From NCBI GenBank assembly GCA_900074885.1, contig FJUW01000004.1:1836933-1900932 (forward strand): DNA of 64,000 nt, written 5' to 3'. This document shows positions 21,373 to 31,557 of the stretch, piece by piece. The stretch's first letter is position 1; each line of letters begins with the position of its first letter. The translations under genes and the position numbers were made by a program. Origin of the DNA: Rhynchosporium graminicola. Taxonomy: Eukaryota > Ascomycota > Leotiomycetes > Helotiales > Ploettnerulaceae. Under the pieces are notes generated by a model. That model ran no database searches, was not told the origin of the DNA, and worked only from the letters and a program-made list of their open reading frames with translations.

Positions 21373-23060
21373 CTACCCGATCGACATCCTGAGAAAGCGG
21401 TCGTTGGATGTTGAGACTCGGAACCAGAGTATGTTTAAAGTGGAAATGGACGTCCGGGAACGACGCGAAGGAGACGATACTACAAATCCAGATTAGCAGA
21501 ACCAATAATAATCCATCTGCGATATGCAAACCACGCTCAAAAAGACTCGCCAAAGACTGACTACTATTTATTATACAGTAGGCATTTTACCCTGTCATCG
21601 ATGGAGAATATTCCCACTTAGGAACCGCACAGAAGTATTCGTCAAGGAAAGGATAACTATACAGCAATCCAAGGCAGATACGAAGACCAATTTCCTGGAT
21701 CTAGAGTCATGTTTTCATTAGCCCAAATCATCCAAAACAGTAGAGAGCACGCAATTCTGCTTTTTATGATCATATTCCTAGAATACCATTACTCAGAAGC
21801 CAGGTTTAGACTAGAAAGGGTAAGGAGATCATGATACAAACGCAGAATAGCATACCCAATAATCATCTGCGAAATGTAACAAAATCTCAGAAAGACTCAT
21901 AGAATATTAATCACTATTCCTTGTAGCTAGTACATCGTGAGATCAGCAGAGAGGATCCTCCTCGAGACACTTAGTAGAAGCATCTCCGGCAGAGCAGTCA
22001 AGCATAACGCTGGAACAAGATTCGAGATCCCAATATCTGAGTCTAGAACCATCTTTGGTGGCCCAAGCGGTTTTAAAGAGTAGTAAAGCACACTATCGAG
22101 GCTGTCGTCGTATCGATGGAATGCCCAGGAAATAGTACAATCAATAAATTTTCCACGCTATGCAACAAAACCTTAGAGAGACTTTTAGAAGACTGATTAT
22201 TACCTATACCTCATGAACAGTCTCTCGCACCAACGATAGAGGCCAGGGCAAGAGGGGATGTCGAAAGAATAGGGCAAGAGATAGGGCAAAATATAGGGCA
22301 AGGAACAGTGCAGAAGTGGAGCAAAAGACAGTCATAAGAGAGGAAAATCTAAACGAGAGAAAGTTCGGGTCGAGGTAGTTGATGAGGAACTAGATAGTGG
22401 GGAGTATAGCTATGAAGTATTTTTTAGTACGATTAGCAGTGGGTTCGGAGATTTTACAACGTGTGACAGTAACCAATGAAGTCCATAGCAGGGCATGAAC
22501 TGCTCGTTCAGTGATCAAGAAGCCAGTGCGCTTTGAGGATACTTGGTACATGTGAAAATAATGTACAAAGTAGAGTCTGTGCGTTATTCTACAAGTTTCT
22601 ACACCAGGGATTCATTACATAGGGAGCTACCCAATAATTAAGCAATACTATATAGTTTATTGGGGACAAGAGTCATAAAGCATTTAGAGTGCACGGCCTA
22701 GAATGGTACATTATCTACCCCCTGTACTAAGTAGTACTTCTTCTTACAGTAAAGTCATCTATCTACCATCTACTAATTGTACTAATTATAATTGTACTAA
22801 TTATACTTAACCTCCGAACCTCCGTAGTTGAACATTTGGATAGACAAAGCCTTGTCAAATTCAATTCCTCATGCTTTAAGGGATGCTTGATGGCAAGCTT
22901 GAGACTTCTCTACATGCCATCAAAACCTACCATGACATAATTTCCAAGAAACCGGTACAGATGATGAGCCACGAAGCGCAATTAAAAAGGAGGTCCTCGT
23001 GGACCGGACTGCAATAGTAGAAAGAATAATTTTTTTCGCGACGTGCAACAGAATCCGAAA

Positions 23061-24275
23061 AAGGAAATCATCATTATCCTCTCGAGGCAGTAATTTGTAC
23101 TTGGCATAATTATCTAGAGTCAGAATAGGGGCAAGCTCCCAGTACGAGAATGGCAGCGTAACCGACGAAGATGACTAGTTGCAAGATACATATGTCTAGA
23201 AAAGAAACCAACTGCAGAGTCTAGATCAATCTAGAGAGAAGGAATAATAGTAAGAGCTGATCTCATGACTTTATATAGTCTTTTAAATCCCTTCCTTAAA
23301 GGGGGCGAAACTGTCTTATCCTGTCCGTCGTGATTAGTCTCGGGAAACATCGGCTTTAGATATGATTAGATATGATTAGGGATAAAACTTTTCTTTTAAG
23401 GTACAGCTACTTAATCCTGAGACATAAAAGTATAAAACTCTAGTTTCTTAAAGGTTGAAGAAAATATCTATAATCTGGCCCTCTAATAACACTATGTTTT
23501 AGATAACTTCAAGCTATGTAGCTTTCAACAAGCGACTCTCTAAAGATTCGCTTAAGAATTCTTTAGATTATTTAGTAATTGCCTTACAGGCAAGCGCAGG
23601 TGTAAAACAACCGTCAAGTGACCGTCTCTGGACGATTCACTATATGAATAGAGGTATAATGAGGGAATCACTAGGGGACGGGTCTTTACCGTTTCTTTAG
23701 TCAGAATAGTCTTTAAAAAGGAATGATTCTAGAGCTAAGAACGAAGAGGGGTAGCTGCGAGTTCGAGAGCGGGGTAGCTTGAATACAATTTCATAATTCC
23801 CGACGTTATGGCGGGACCTCTAGACTCATGGGTATTGCATTGAGTTGTTGTAGGGAGGAGTCGATTACATTTTCTCAAGATGGATTTTGATTCGTTAAAG
23901 CTGGCCGTTTATAGTTCTGTGTCGGAGGGGGTTGGGCCGTCTTTGCGATTTTGGTGTGGTGCCGGTACTTAATCGTTCGAAAGTTCGATGGCGGCGATGA
24001 TGAATCGTATGATGCTAGCATGGGCACCGTACAGTCGGATATGGTAATACCAGTAATGGTAATGGAGAGCTTTGGTTACAGATGACACAAAGGTACACCG
24101 CAGCGTGTATAACCAGCTAGGTAACATTTCGAGAGGCATGGTGTAGAACTCTGAGAACCGTAAGCATCATGATATTTCGGATATTTCGGGATAACGGAAC
24201 ACGTACTCATGATGCAACAGAGATTGATCGTACAGGATCGTAGGATTGGGACATGACGTTGATACATGTCGAGAA
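23061..24275. other. AT-rich spacer, no supported gene
   Basis: Contains no ORF of note on either strand between 21.7 and 24.1 kb. 23280-23640 is A/T-rich with few CA dinucleotides, suggesting an old RIP-affected relic, but no transposon motif is readable. 23.9-24.28 kb is probably the 3' flank of the minus-strand gene that follows. Confidence 0.4.
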
Positions 24276-25286
24276 TCACTTCGTCTTCGGCTTTCGAATA
24301 ATGACTTTCATCCCTTCCAGCTCCCAACCGACACCATATTCCTTGGTCAATCGTGGCCACGTTGTGTTTGTAGAATGTTCCAAGGTCGGTAGGTCGATAC
24401 TAAGGTAGCTTCGTCCCAGGCATTTCAAAGCTTGTTGCTTCATGCCATCCTCAGCAAACTCCATAAGTTTCGCTTTATGACCGTCGACGCTCCTCTTCAC
24501 TCTCCAGAACAAGAAGTAGTTATCGTGCGCAAGAGCTCGCAGTATGGCATCCACCTTATTATCATGTAGGCGGTACTCGTTCCTAACCAGGTAGGCTTGA
24601 GAGAGGTCGTTTTGTCTGCAGGCAAGATCCAGTACCAGATATCCCACAAATTCCTGCAATTCCGTATTCGTAAGAGGTTGTATCGTATGCAACTTCTTAA
24701 GCAAATGAAGGATCGCTGGATGATATGATTCCATATGCTTAACCAGTATCGACAGCCTTATGCAGAAGATGTAAGCCTGGATCGAGAAGTCGTCCACCCG
24801 TTTCGAAGCGACAATGCCTTCACGTAGTTTCCTCATAGCCATAACCAGAACTGAGAGATCCTTCTGCCCAGATAAATCGGCGTTGGCAGCCATTTTGTTC
24901 GCACTCATGGATATCGAGGGTGAGGGATTGGCGGGTGCGGTCTGAGGTCGTTGGTTCTCGACGATGCGAGGGCTTTGGGTTTGGTTGGAGACGTCCATCG
25001 CTGCCATTCTCCGTAAGAGCTCATGGCCTCGTCCTGCATCAGAACAGAATGCCATGTATCGTTCAACGATCTTCGTATAGTACCGCTCTTGCGCTTTGTA
25101 GTCAAGGAGTCTGCAGATCGGTCAGTGACGTTGCGACGTCGGCCTTGGCCAGGTGGTGAGGAGGTGAGGGGAGATGAACCTGTTATCGCCCTTTGAGGGC
25201 AGACCGATTACCTCGAGAGGATCGAGATTCATAGGTTTCAATCGATTCCATGGTCCAGATGGTGCGCGACTACCGCGCGATGACAT
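24276..25286 (-). CDS. CSN8/PSMD8/eIF3k- or SAC3-like helical repeat protein
   Basis: Predicted exons 25286-25180 and 25110-24276 (313 residues). The 69-nt intron starts GTTCAT, has a CACTGAC branch and ends CTGCAG; this join keeps frame across the junction (GDNR then LLDYKAQERYYTKIVE). After a disordered Ser/Pro-rich part (about 75-110), the protein is all-helical, with TPR/PCI-like helix pairs (SIQAYIFCIRLSILVKHME; LQEFVGYLVLDLACRQ). It ends in a winged-helix-like segment (MKQQALKCLGRSYLSIDLP) and a beta-like basic tail (MKVIIRKPKTK). The segment AILRALAHDNYFLFWRV resembles the conserved region of CSN8/PSMD8/eIF3k and SAC3/GANP/Thp3 proteins, scaffolds of proteasome-lid, signalosome or mRNA-export complexes. 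Which of these it is cannot be settled by eye. It is divergently transcribed from the Izh-like gene. Confidence 0.62.
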
Positions 25287-25664
25287 TTGAAGGGAGTTGG
25301 AGAGGGAGTTTGGAGAGGGAGGAGGATGACGGGGGAATTGTGGCGTGGGGGAAAGCTGAAGTGAGATGGTGGAGTGAGATGGTGGAGGGGGCTGAGTATC
25401 ATTCGTTAAGAAGCTGCCCTGAACATTAATTTAATTTAATGTTATTTGTAGTGGGAGTGACCCCTGAGGGACCATTCTTTCCTTACCTCGGCGGGAACCT
25501 CGACCCTCACAACATTTCTATGAAGAATTACTCCACTGCACATGCCATTCAAGAAGATCAAAAAGTGTCCATTTAATTGATATTGATTTCCAACACTCTT
25601 CTTGAAAACCACATGACTGAATTCCTACCTCGCAGAAACCATACCATTCCCCTGCTATGCCATA
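25287..25664. promoter_or_regulatory. shared divergent promoter region
   Basis: A 378-bp gap between the start codons of two oppositely oriented genes. It contains a GA/GGT-rich stretch with a short direct repeat (GTGAGATGGTGGA twice near 25360-25390) and an AT palindrome (AACATTAATTTAATTTAATGTT near 25422). These are candidate regulatory or melting elements; no specific factor site is assigned. Confidence 0.55.
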
Positions 25665-26685
25665 ATGTCAGTCCGACAAAGACGAGGTGCCACGACCGAA
25701 GTCGTCAAAGCCGCCGCTATAAAGTTAGAGAACCATGTAGAGAACGGCTTGACAGTATTATGGGATGATCTGCCCTCCTGGCAGCAAGACAACCACTACA
25801 TCCACTCAGGCTATCGACCAGCCTCATCATCTTTCAAGAAGTCATTCTCCAGTCTCAGCTACCTTCACAACGAGTCCGTCAATATATATTCTCATCTGCT
25901 GGGAGCAGTCATGTTCTCCGCTGCTGGAGTCATCATATACGCAGCAGTAAGGCCAAGATATGAAACGGCTTCATGGTCAGACATTCTGGCTTTTGGATGT
26001 TTTTTTCTGGGTGCTGCTTTGTGCCTTGGCATGTCTGGAACATATCATACGATCTCGAACCATTCTCCGCTTGTTGCCAAGTTTGGAAATAAATTGGATT
26101 ATGTGGGCATTGTGTTTCTTATTACTGGGAGCTTCATTCCGAGTATCTTTTATGGGTTTTATTGCCAGCCTCATCTGCAAGAGTTTTACTGGACGATGGT
26201 ATGTACCTTACTAAATCATGGCTTAAATGAAGACTAGCGGCTGTTTAGATATGCTCTCTTGGTCTGGGATGTGCTACCGTATCCATATTCGAACGCTTCA
26301 GGACTCCTGCATGGCGACCTTACCGAGCAGGAATGTTTGTTCTTATGGGCTTGTCCGCATTATTTCCTGTCCTTCACGGACTGGAACTCTATGGCGTACA
26401 TGAGATGCGGAACAGGATTGGACTCACTTGGCTGGTACTGCAAGGTGTCTTTTACATTCTTGGGGCTGGCCTATACGCTGTAAGTCAATTATGCCTGACA
26501 GAAGGATGCAAGGCTAACGATTTTAGGCTCGTTGGCCGGAGCGCTCATGGCCAGGATCCTTTGATATCTGGGCAAGCTCGCATCAGATCTTTCATGTTCT
26601 AGTGGTCATGGCTGCATCTTCTCATCTATATGGACTTCTGAGAGCTTTTGATTATCATCATGGTACTCCAAGAGTGACATGTTAG
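25665..26685 (+). CDS. Izh/AdipoR-like (PAQR, hemolysin III family) membrane receptor
   Basis: Predicted exons 25665-26198, 26249-26479 and 26527-26685 (307 residues), with introns of 50 nt (GTATGT/TTTAG) and 47 nt (GTAAGT, GCTAAC branch, TTTTAG), both at codon boundaries. The seven-helix PAQR signature is complete. NESVNIYSHLLG (69-80) begins helix 1. SGTYHTISNHS holds the first zinc histidine (H128), with D145 in LDYVG. SSHQIFHVL near the C-terminus holds the paired histidines H274 and H278. Length fits yeast Izh proteins and human adiponectin receptors (about 310-375). Members are zinc-dependent, likely ceramidase-like, integral membrane proteins affecting zinc, sterol and stress responses. 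It is divergent from the CSN8-like gene, and no defect is seen. Confidence 0.92.
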
Positions 26686-27010
26686 CCAGGACTGGCGGAA
26701 ATCGATGCCAGGAAACTTCTGTCTTCGGGGAAGGTGGAGCCTTTGTCACGATGCGGACCGATTGAAAGTCAACAAGACATCACACGATTGTGCTCGAATA
26801 ACATCTCAAGTACATCAACGTCATTCAGGACTTTACAGGTGCTTACATTCATGTACATCGGTCAGCTTAGAGCTTACATGTATTTATCCTCCCATCCTCC
26901 TTCACAAACACCTCGATGCCCCCCTTCATCCTCGTTACCGTCACGACATAAGTATGAACCTGCGTTTCCTGAACCGGCGCATATTCTAACTCCCTCATCT
27001 TCAGTTCCAA
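26686..27010. other. 3' flank of the PAQR gene
   Basis: No supported gene. The ORFs 26705-26989 and 26734-27066 are Cys/Ser/His-rich and overlapping, typical of non-coding sequence. Confidence 0.45.
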
Positions 27011-27770
27011 TCACCTCAACCTACTCTCCGCATCGTAGCGAAAGAAATCTTTCAATATATCTTTAGCAATGTCCACCCGTACGATTGAGCCCATACCCCC
27101 AAGTCTCGGGGTTTCCAGCAGAGTTGCGAATTCAAGGGTCTGGAGAATCCCCAGAGGAGGGCGAGAGATTGGCGGGACCCAAGAAAAGAGTTTATCATGA
27201 GCTTTGTGGACCTTTCTGATGTTGAAGGATGTAGTACGTACGAGAACAAAATCCATACACGTGCTGTTTCCCACGAGTCCACCTTTCATTTCCGATCTGG
27301 CTCAAGATCAATACTCAAACCCTCCAGCCTATCACACAGTGCCAAAATCTCCTTCAGCGCACCCCTAGCCCAATTCCACGTCGCCTCGACCTCGTTGATC
27401 TTCAGAAACCTCAACGTCGGCCCATGCCGCTGTACGCAACCATATGATAGGATATAAACCCTTCTGACTAGTCGTGAAACTAGGCTGTTCTAACCCTTTG
27501 ATCGAGTCTAGATATCTCGAAATCGAGCGGATTTTAGCAGTTTCCTTCATGATGTAAGTGAGGAATATGAGTCCTGGGTAAGGAAGATTGAGGGGAAGCT
27601 GTAGTTGGCCCATTTGGAGATTTTTTTGCAAGCGGACGAGGCTAGGATGGGAGAGTTTGGGGAGAAGATGCTGTGGATGAGATGCTTGACGATGGGGGAG
27701 GGATTGTGGGGATCGGTGCGGGAGATGGCGAGGGTGGTGTAGAGAGCTCTGTGTGCGGCAGGATAACTGC
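27011..27770 (-). pseudogene. F-box/leucine-rich-type protein, frameshifted remnant
   Basis: Protein-like segments succeed one another on the minus strand in different frames without room for introns: ALYTTLAISRTDPHNPSPIV (about 27755), then LPYPGLIFLTYIMKETAKIR (about 27580), then HGPTLRFLKINEVEATWNWA (about 27420) and EILALCDRLEGLSIDLEPD ending near 27290. The order (an entry like LYTTL, leucine-rich segments, HGPTLRFLKI) is typical of fungal F-box proteins with LRR-like C-termini, which recruit targets to SCF ubiquitin ligases. At least two frame changes, near 27620 and 27455, break it. The F-box itself is not seen. Sequencing error is an alternative to true decay. Confidence 0.48.
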
Positions 27771-28519
27771 AGAGGCGTTACTACTGTTGAGCTGAGGTTG
27801 TAGCGTGGTATTTCACTTAAGAAAAAAAGCGGCGGCGCTCACTGTTGCCACGATTTGGGTGATGACTTCGCCTAGCAGAACATCTAGACATTACCGGGAC
27901 ATTAAGCAGTCGAAAAGAGCGGAAGAATTACAGTTCTATGCGCAAAAACGACGTCAAGTTTGAGGTTGAGCTTGGCATCGATACAGGCTGAAGTAGATAC
28001 GCGCTGTTAATGCTCATTCGTTGGGGCCAGTCACATATGCTACTTTTTTACTAAATCTTCTACATAACCTTAGGTGAAGAGATGCAGTATGCCAGATCAA
28101 TCGTTTTAAATCTGCAACGTATAGGATATTCCGGTGCGTCGTTGCCTTTCTCTCTCTAACAGCTCTAACAGAGCAGACTGACTAAGCGAGCTTGACTTTG
28201 GGCGGGTATAATGGAATATCAAAAATGCATAGTTCATATTATATATTCCTTGCTCAACCACGCGCGTAAGAGAGTTATATCGAAAAGCTTAACTTCAATT
28301 GAATTTCTGCGCTCTATTTTGGTTCATACCTCCATAGGCATATGCAAGGATGAGAGCCTCGGCCTCGGCTCGGCAAAACCTCGAAATCCGGGGAAGCTTT
28401 CCCCGCATTTAGCATATACTCCTACGCCAACCTTAAAATAGTACGTACAACATCTCTCATCTCTACATTCCATGGTCGGAATCTACTAAGTCTTAATCTC
28501 CCCAGGATATTCCCTCACA
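27771..28519. other. intergenic, SDR promoter region
   Basis: No supported gene. A pyrimidine-rich patch lies at 28140-28170, and a short leader precedes ATG 28520. ORF 28211-28441 has no domain-like composition. Confidence 0.45.
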
Positions 28520-29618
28520 ATGGCACAACGTGTAGCTCAAATCGCTAGCCATCTCAACTACCCAAGTGGTATGTTGGCCGGGCAAGTAGCTATCATCACT
28601 GGCTCAGGACAAGGCATTGGCGCCGAAACAGCTCGACTCTTCGCGAATGAAGGAGCCAAAGTAATCGTCTCTGATATCGACGGAGGTACGATCCCCCATC
28701 CAATTGGTAGCTAAAAACAGTCATTCCTGACTCTAAGCAGCGAGAGCCAAAGAAGTCGCAGAGAACATTAATAAATCTGGCGGAAAGGCATTGGCTGTCC
28801 CAGGTGATATGCTAAATGCTCAATACCTCAAAGTTCTTGTGAAAAAGGCAGCGGAATTCGGCAATGGAAAGATTCATATCATTGTCAACAATGCAGGGTA
28901 AGCTTTTTAACAAGTTCCCATCTCTGTAGATTCGTCTTTGTAGATTGAGACCTAACTGACAGCAATGTGCAGATATACCTGGGATGGTGTAATCCACAAG
29001 GTATGACTTTTTCAATACCACCTCTGCATCATCAAGATGTCTCCAGTGGTCTATGCAAGACCCCTCCCGCCCACCACTACCCATATAATTAACGCTATCG
29101 CACAGATGACCGATAAACAATGGGACAACATCATCGCTCTGCACAACACCGCACCCTTCAAACTCGTGCGAGAAGCCGCACCTTTCTTCCGCGTCACAGA
29201 CGGCGAACCTCGCTGCATAATAAACATCTCCTCGACCTCTGGCGTACACGGAAATGCCGGGCAAGCCAATTACGGCGTCGCGAAATCCGGGATCAACGGT
29301 CTCACCAAAGTGATCGCCAAAGAATGGGGTCCCAAATTCGGTGTCCGAGCCAATTCCATTGCGTTCGGACATATTTTGACCAGATTGACGGCTGCGAAAG
29401 AGGAGGGCGCTTTCGTGACGACGCCGGATGGAGAGAAGATTGCTCTGGGCATACCGACGGGCCAGGGAGCGCAAGGCAAAGATGCGAATTTAGATATTCC
29501 ACTGAGGAGGGCAGGCACTGCTACGGAGGCTGCGAGTTCCATTTTGGCCGTGGCCAGTCCTTTATTTAGTTATATCACGGGACAGGTGTTGATGGTTACT
29601 GGTGGGAGGAACATGTAG
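28520..29618 (+). CDS. short-chain dehydrogenase/reductase, FabG-like
   Basis: Predicted exons 28520-28685, 28741-28897, 28973-29000 and 29106-29618 (287 residues). The introns are 55, 75 and 105 nt with donors GTACGA, GTAAGC and GTATGA and CAG acceptors. All joins keep frame, and exon 3 is only 28 nt. Classical SDR motifs: TGSGQGIG (27-34) for NAD(P), Asp52 in SDIDGA after beta-2 (hinting at NAD preference), NNAG (105-108), Ser160 in NISSTSG, and YGVAK (Tyr173, Lys177). The C-terminal region carries the usual DIPLRRAGTATEAA and YITGQVLMVTGG segments. It matches 3-oxoacyl-ACP-reductase-like fungal SDRs, soluble oxidoreductases whose substrate cannot be read from sequence. No pathway partner is adjacent. 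The antisense ORF 28812-29474 is a shadow. Confidence 0.9.
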
Positions 29619-30866
29619 AAGATGAGACTTGTCAGAAGAATACGTTGAGATCTTGGTCATTTTTCGTTATGAAACTATTGTTTTCTATACAAGGTGTCTG
29701 TCGTAGGTAAGTCTAAATTTTGAAAATAATCAACAAGGCGAATGGTATTTCGCTTACGGGTCGTCTGGTAACAAAAACTGTAGTTTTGTAGAATGATATC
29801 TGTCCCTACGATTAGACTGCCATGAGTAATGTTTCAAAAGCATTCAGCAAAGAATGATCGAAACATTCATGTGCAAGTTTCGTTGGGAATATTTGATTTA
29901 GCGACCTTGTCAGAATAGAAGTTATGCTTTATCTGTTTACCACCGTTTCAGCAACATCTCCCATTGATTATTCGGACCTCGTATCAACTATTCGGCTAAT
30001 ATAAACCACGTTATAAATAAGGTGACTCGAGTTGAGTCTAGGGTAATACTCAACTCAACCCAGAGGTACTGTGAACTTAGCGTACTCAGCTCGACTCGAC
30101 TCGATTCGACTCAGAGTCACCCTAAGTATACTCAGAGTATTTCCTACTAATTATATAAATACGCTACTAGACTAAAACTCGCGTATCAAGGCCTTGTTTT
30201 ACTTCGTATAATAAGCTTACTTTTTAGTAATCGAATTTATTTATAATTATTATTTAATTATTATTATATTTACTCAACATGTACTTTACATATGCTTTCT
30301 CCTTACTATGACGCTAGATTAAACATTTATTCAGGAGAGGGAACAGTACTTTTTGTATACTTTATATATACTTTATACCATCTTATTCAACTCAAATTAC
30401 CCCAAGTCTGTTCAATGTACAGTACTCAACTCAACTCAGCTCTACTCGACTCAAAGTCCTTGAGTAATCTTTAATACGCTGAATACGACTGGGAGACTCT
30501 AATCAGGAAATGATATCATGTGTATAATAGTTTCAATATTTGGAAAGTTTAGGAAAAACTACTCATTATGCTACAGTATATTAAATTTATAGTATTATAT
30601 ATTAATCAAATTATAATTTCTTAATTTAAATATAAGCCTCTTTTCTTTAATGGAACTTGACGATACATTACTTTAGGGGTAGTAGCCCATTCAATCTCCC
30701 CCCGTCTACAACTATAACTAACTATCATAATTCTCATGGTTGATATTAAGTACATGAAGATTATTAGAAGTTATCATAATATTTTATTGAAATTTACAGA
30801 AATATATGGAGAGAACTACAGGAGTAAGTGAAATTAAGAAGATATAATTCTTATCACTCTAGCATA
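29619..30866. other. AT-rich spacer with TGAGT/ACTCA-rich patches
   Basis: No gene. The two patches at 30021-30121 and 30419-30475 are rich in ACTCA/TGAGT/CTCGA words. 30120-30400 and 30520-30850 are strongly AT-rich. It could be a relic repeat. Confidence 0.5.
30021..30121. repeat. short inverted-repeat element built of TGAGT/ACTCA words
   Basis: The outer arms GGTGACTC (30021-30028) and GAGTCACC (30114-30121) are exact inverse complements. Inside are ACTCAACTCAACC and CTCGACTCGACTCGATTCGACTC runs. Similar words recur at 30419-30475. The structure suggests a MITE-like or simple-sequence-derived palindrome; no target duplication was found. Confidence 0.5.
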
Positions 30867-31148
30867 CTAATCAGAGTCTTCGATTGCAATTCCCCATTTG
30901 ATAGCTGAATTGGAAATAAATTTGGCTAATGGTAATCGTGGTTGACCAACGATGGAGAAATTGCTGAATCGGAGTAATATATCCAAAGCGGGACTAATTT
31001 CGCAACACAGTCTCTCAAAAGACCTCGAATGTTTTGCAAGAAGAGTTCTTATAACTACACCATTGAAAAGTCTGTGTATTCGGAGTCCAAGATCCCTCCC
31101 TACTCTGTGATTTTTGCAAAAATCTAGCAAAACTTCAAAAGAAAGCAA
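30867..31148 (-). CDS. hypothetical 93-residue ORF
   Basis: ATG-started, with a helical, balanced composition (MLSFEVLLDFCKNHRVGRD; LGLRIHRLFNGVVIRTLLA; an acidic end AIEDSD). No family is recognised. It sits alone between repeats and may be the tail of a decayed gene. Confidence 0.3.
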   Translation of the reverse strand: MLSFEVLLDFCKNHRVGRDLGLRIHRLFNGVVIRTLLAKHSRSFERLCCEISPALDILLRFSNFSIVGQPRLPLAKFISNSAIKWGIAIEDSD

Positions 31149-31248
31149 CGAAACGCCCCCTAAGGCGACTTACGGCTACTCGCGTGATCACAATCAACTT
31201 CAAATTCATTCCTATAACTGAGATCTAATCCAAAAGAAAATCCAAAAA

Positions 31249-31410
31249 CAAACCAAAAATCAGACAGACTCTATAAAGTCCAAAAAACTGTAAAATCAAA
31301 CCCAAGAACAAACCAAAAATCAGACAGACTCTCTATAAGATCAAAACAACTATAAAATCAAACCCAAGATCAAACCGAAGACCAAACCGAAAACTAAACA
31401 GACTAAGTAC
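31249..31410. repeat. A-rich tandem repeat, about 60-62 bp, 2.6 copies
   Basis: Units begin CAAACCAAAAATCAGACAGA at 31249 and 31309, and a diverged copy starts at 31371 (CAAACCGAAG). They lie downstream of the minus-strand F-box gene's stop codon, so they fall in its 3' flank. Confidence 0.85.
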
Positions 31411-31557
31411 GAAATACAACCACCTAGAATTTATTTAAAAATAATTCCACAGCTTGCACTCCGAGCATGGATAGTTAGCCAAAGAACAAAAATCGGAAAC
31501 TAGCAAAATAACAAGCCTCCCACAAAATACAATCAAACCGCTTGACGCCAGCCCAAG

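Larger units (their letters stand above)
19599..23060 (-). repeat. degenerate repeat array with a conserved CGAAATGCAACAAAA core
   Basis: At least eight diverged copies of a core (plus strand roughly CTGCGAAATGCAACAAAA) occur near 19599, 20787, 20982, 21089, 21519, 21868, 22152 and 23037. Similarity extends for about 100 bp around the copies at 21519 and 21868 (shared AAGGAGA and TACAAA blocks on the left) and to the right of the core at 21868 and 22152. On the minus strand the core reads as a pyrimidine-rich tract ending TTTCGCAG, followed by ATGATTATTGG-like sequence, which is the form of a fungal 3' splice site plus exon start. The array may be tandemly duplicated, decayed multi-exon genes, or a satellite. 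Composition is not the extreme RIP type seen at the window ends. Confidence 0.6.

Noticed and set aside
29037..29105. In-frame ATG upstream of SDR exon 4
   Set aside because: It lies in intron 3; the upstream exons carry the Rossmann motif and join in frame at 29106.
28812..29474. 220-codon minus-strand ORF over the SDR
   Set aside because: Shadow of the SDR exons; it crosses the SDR introns without splice logic.
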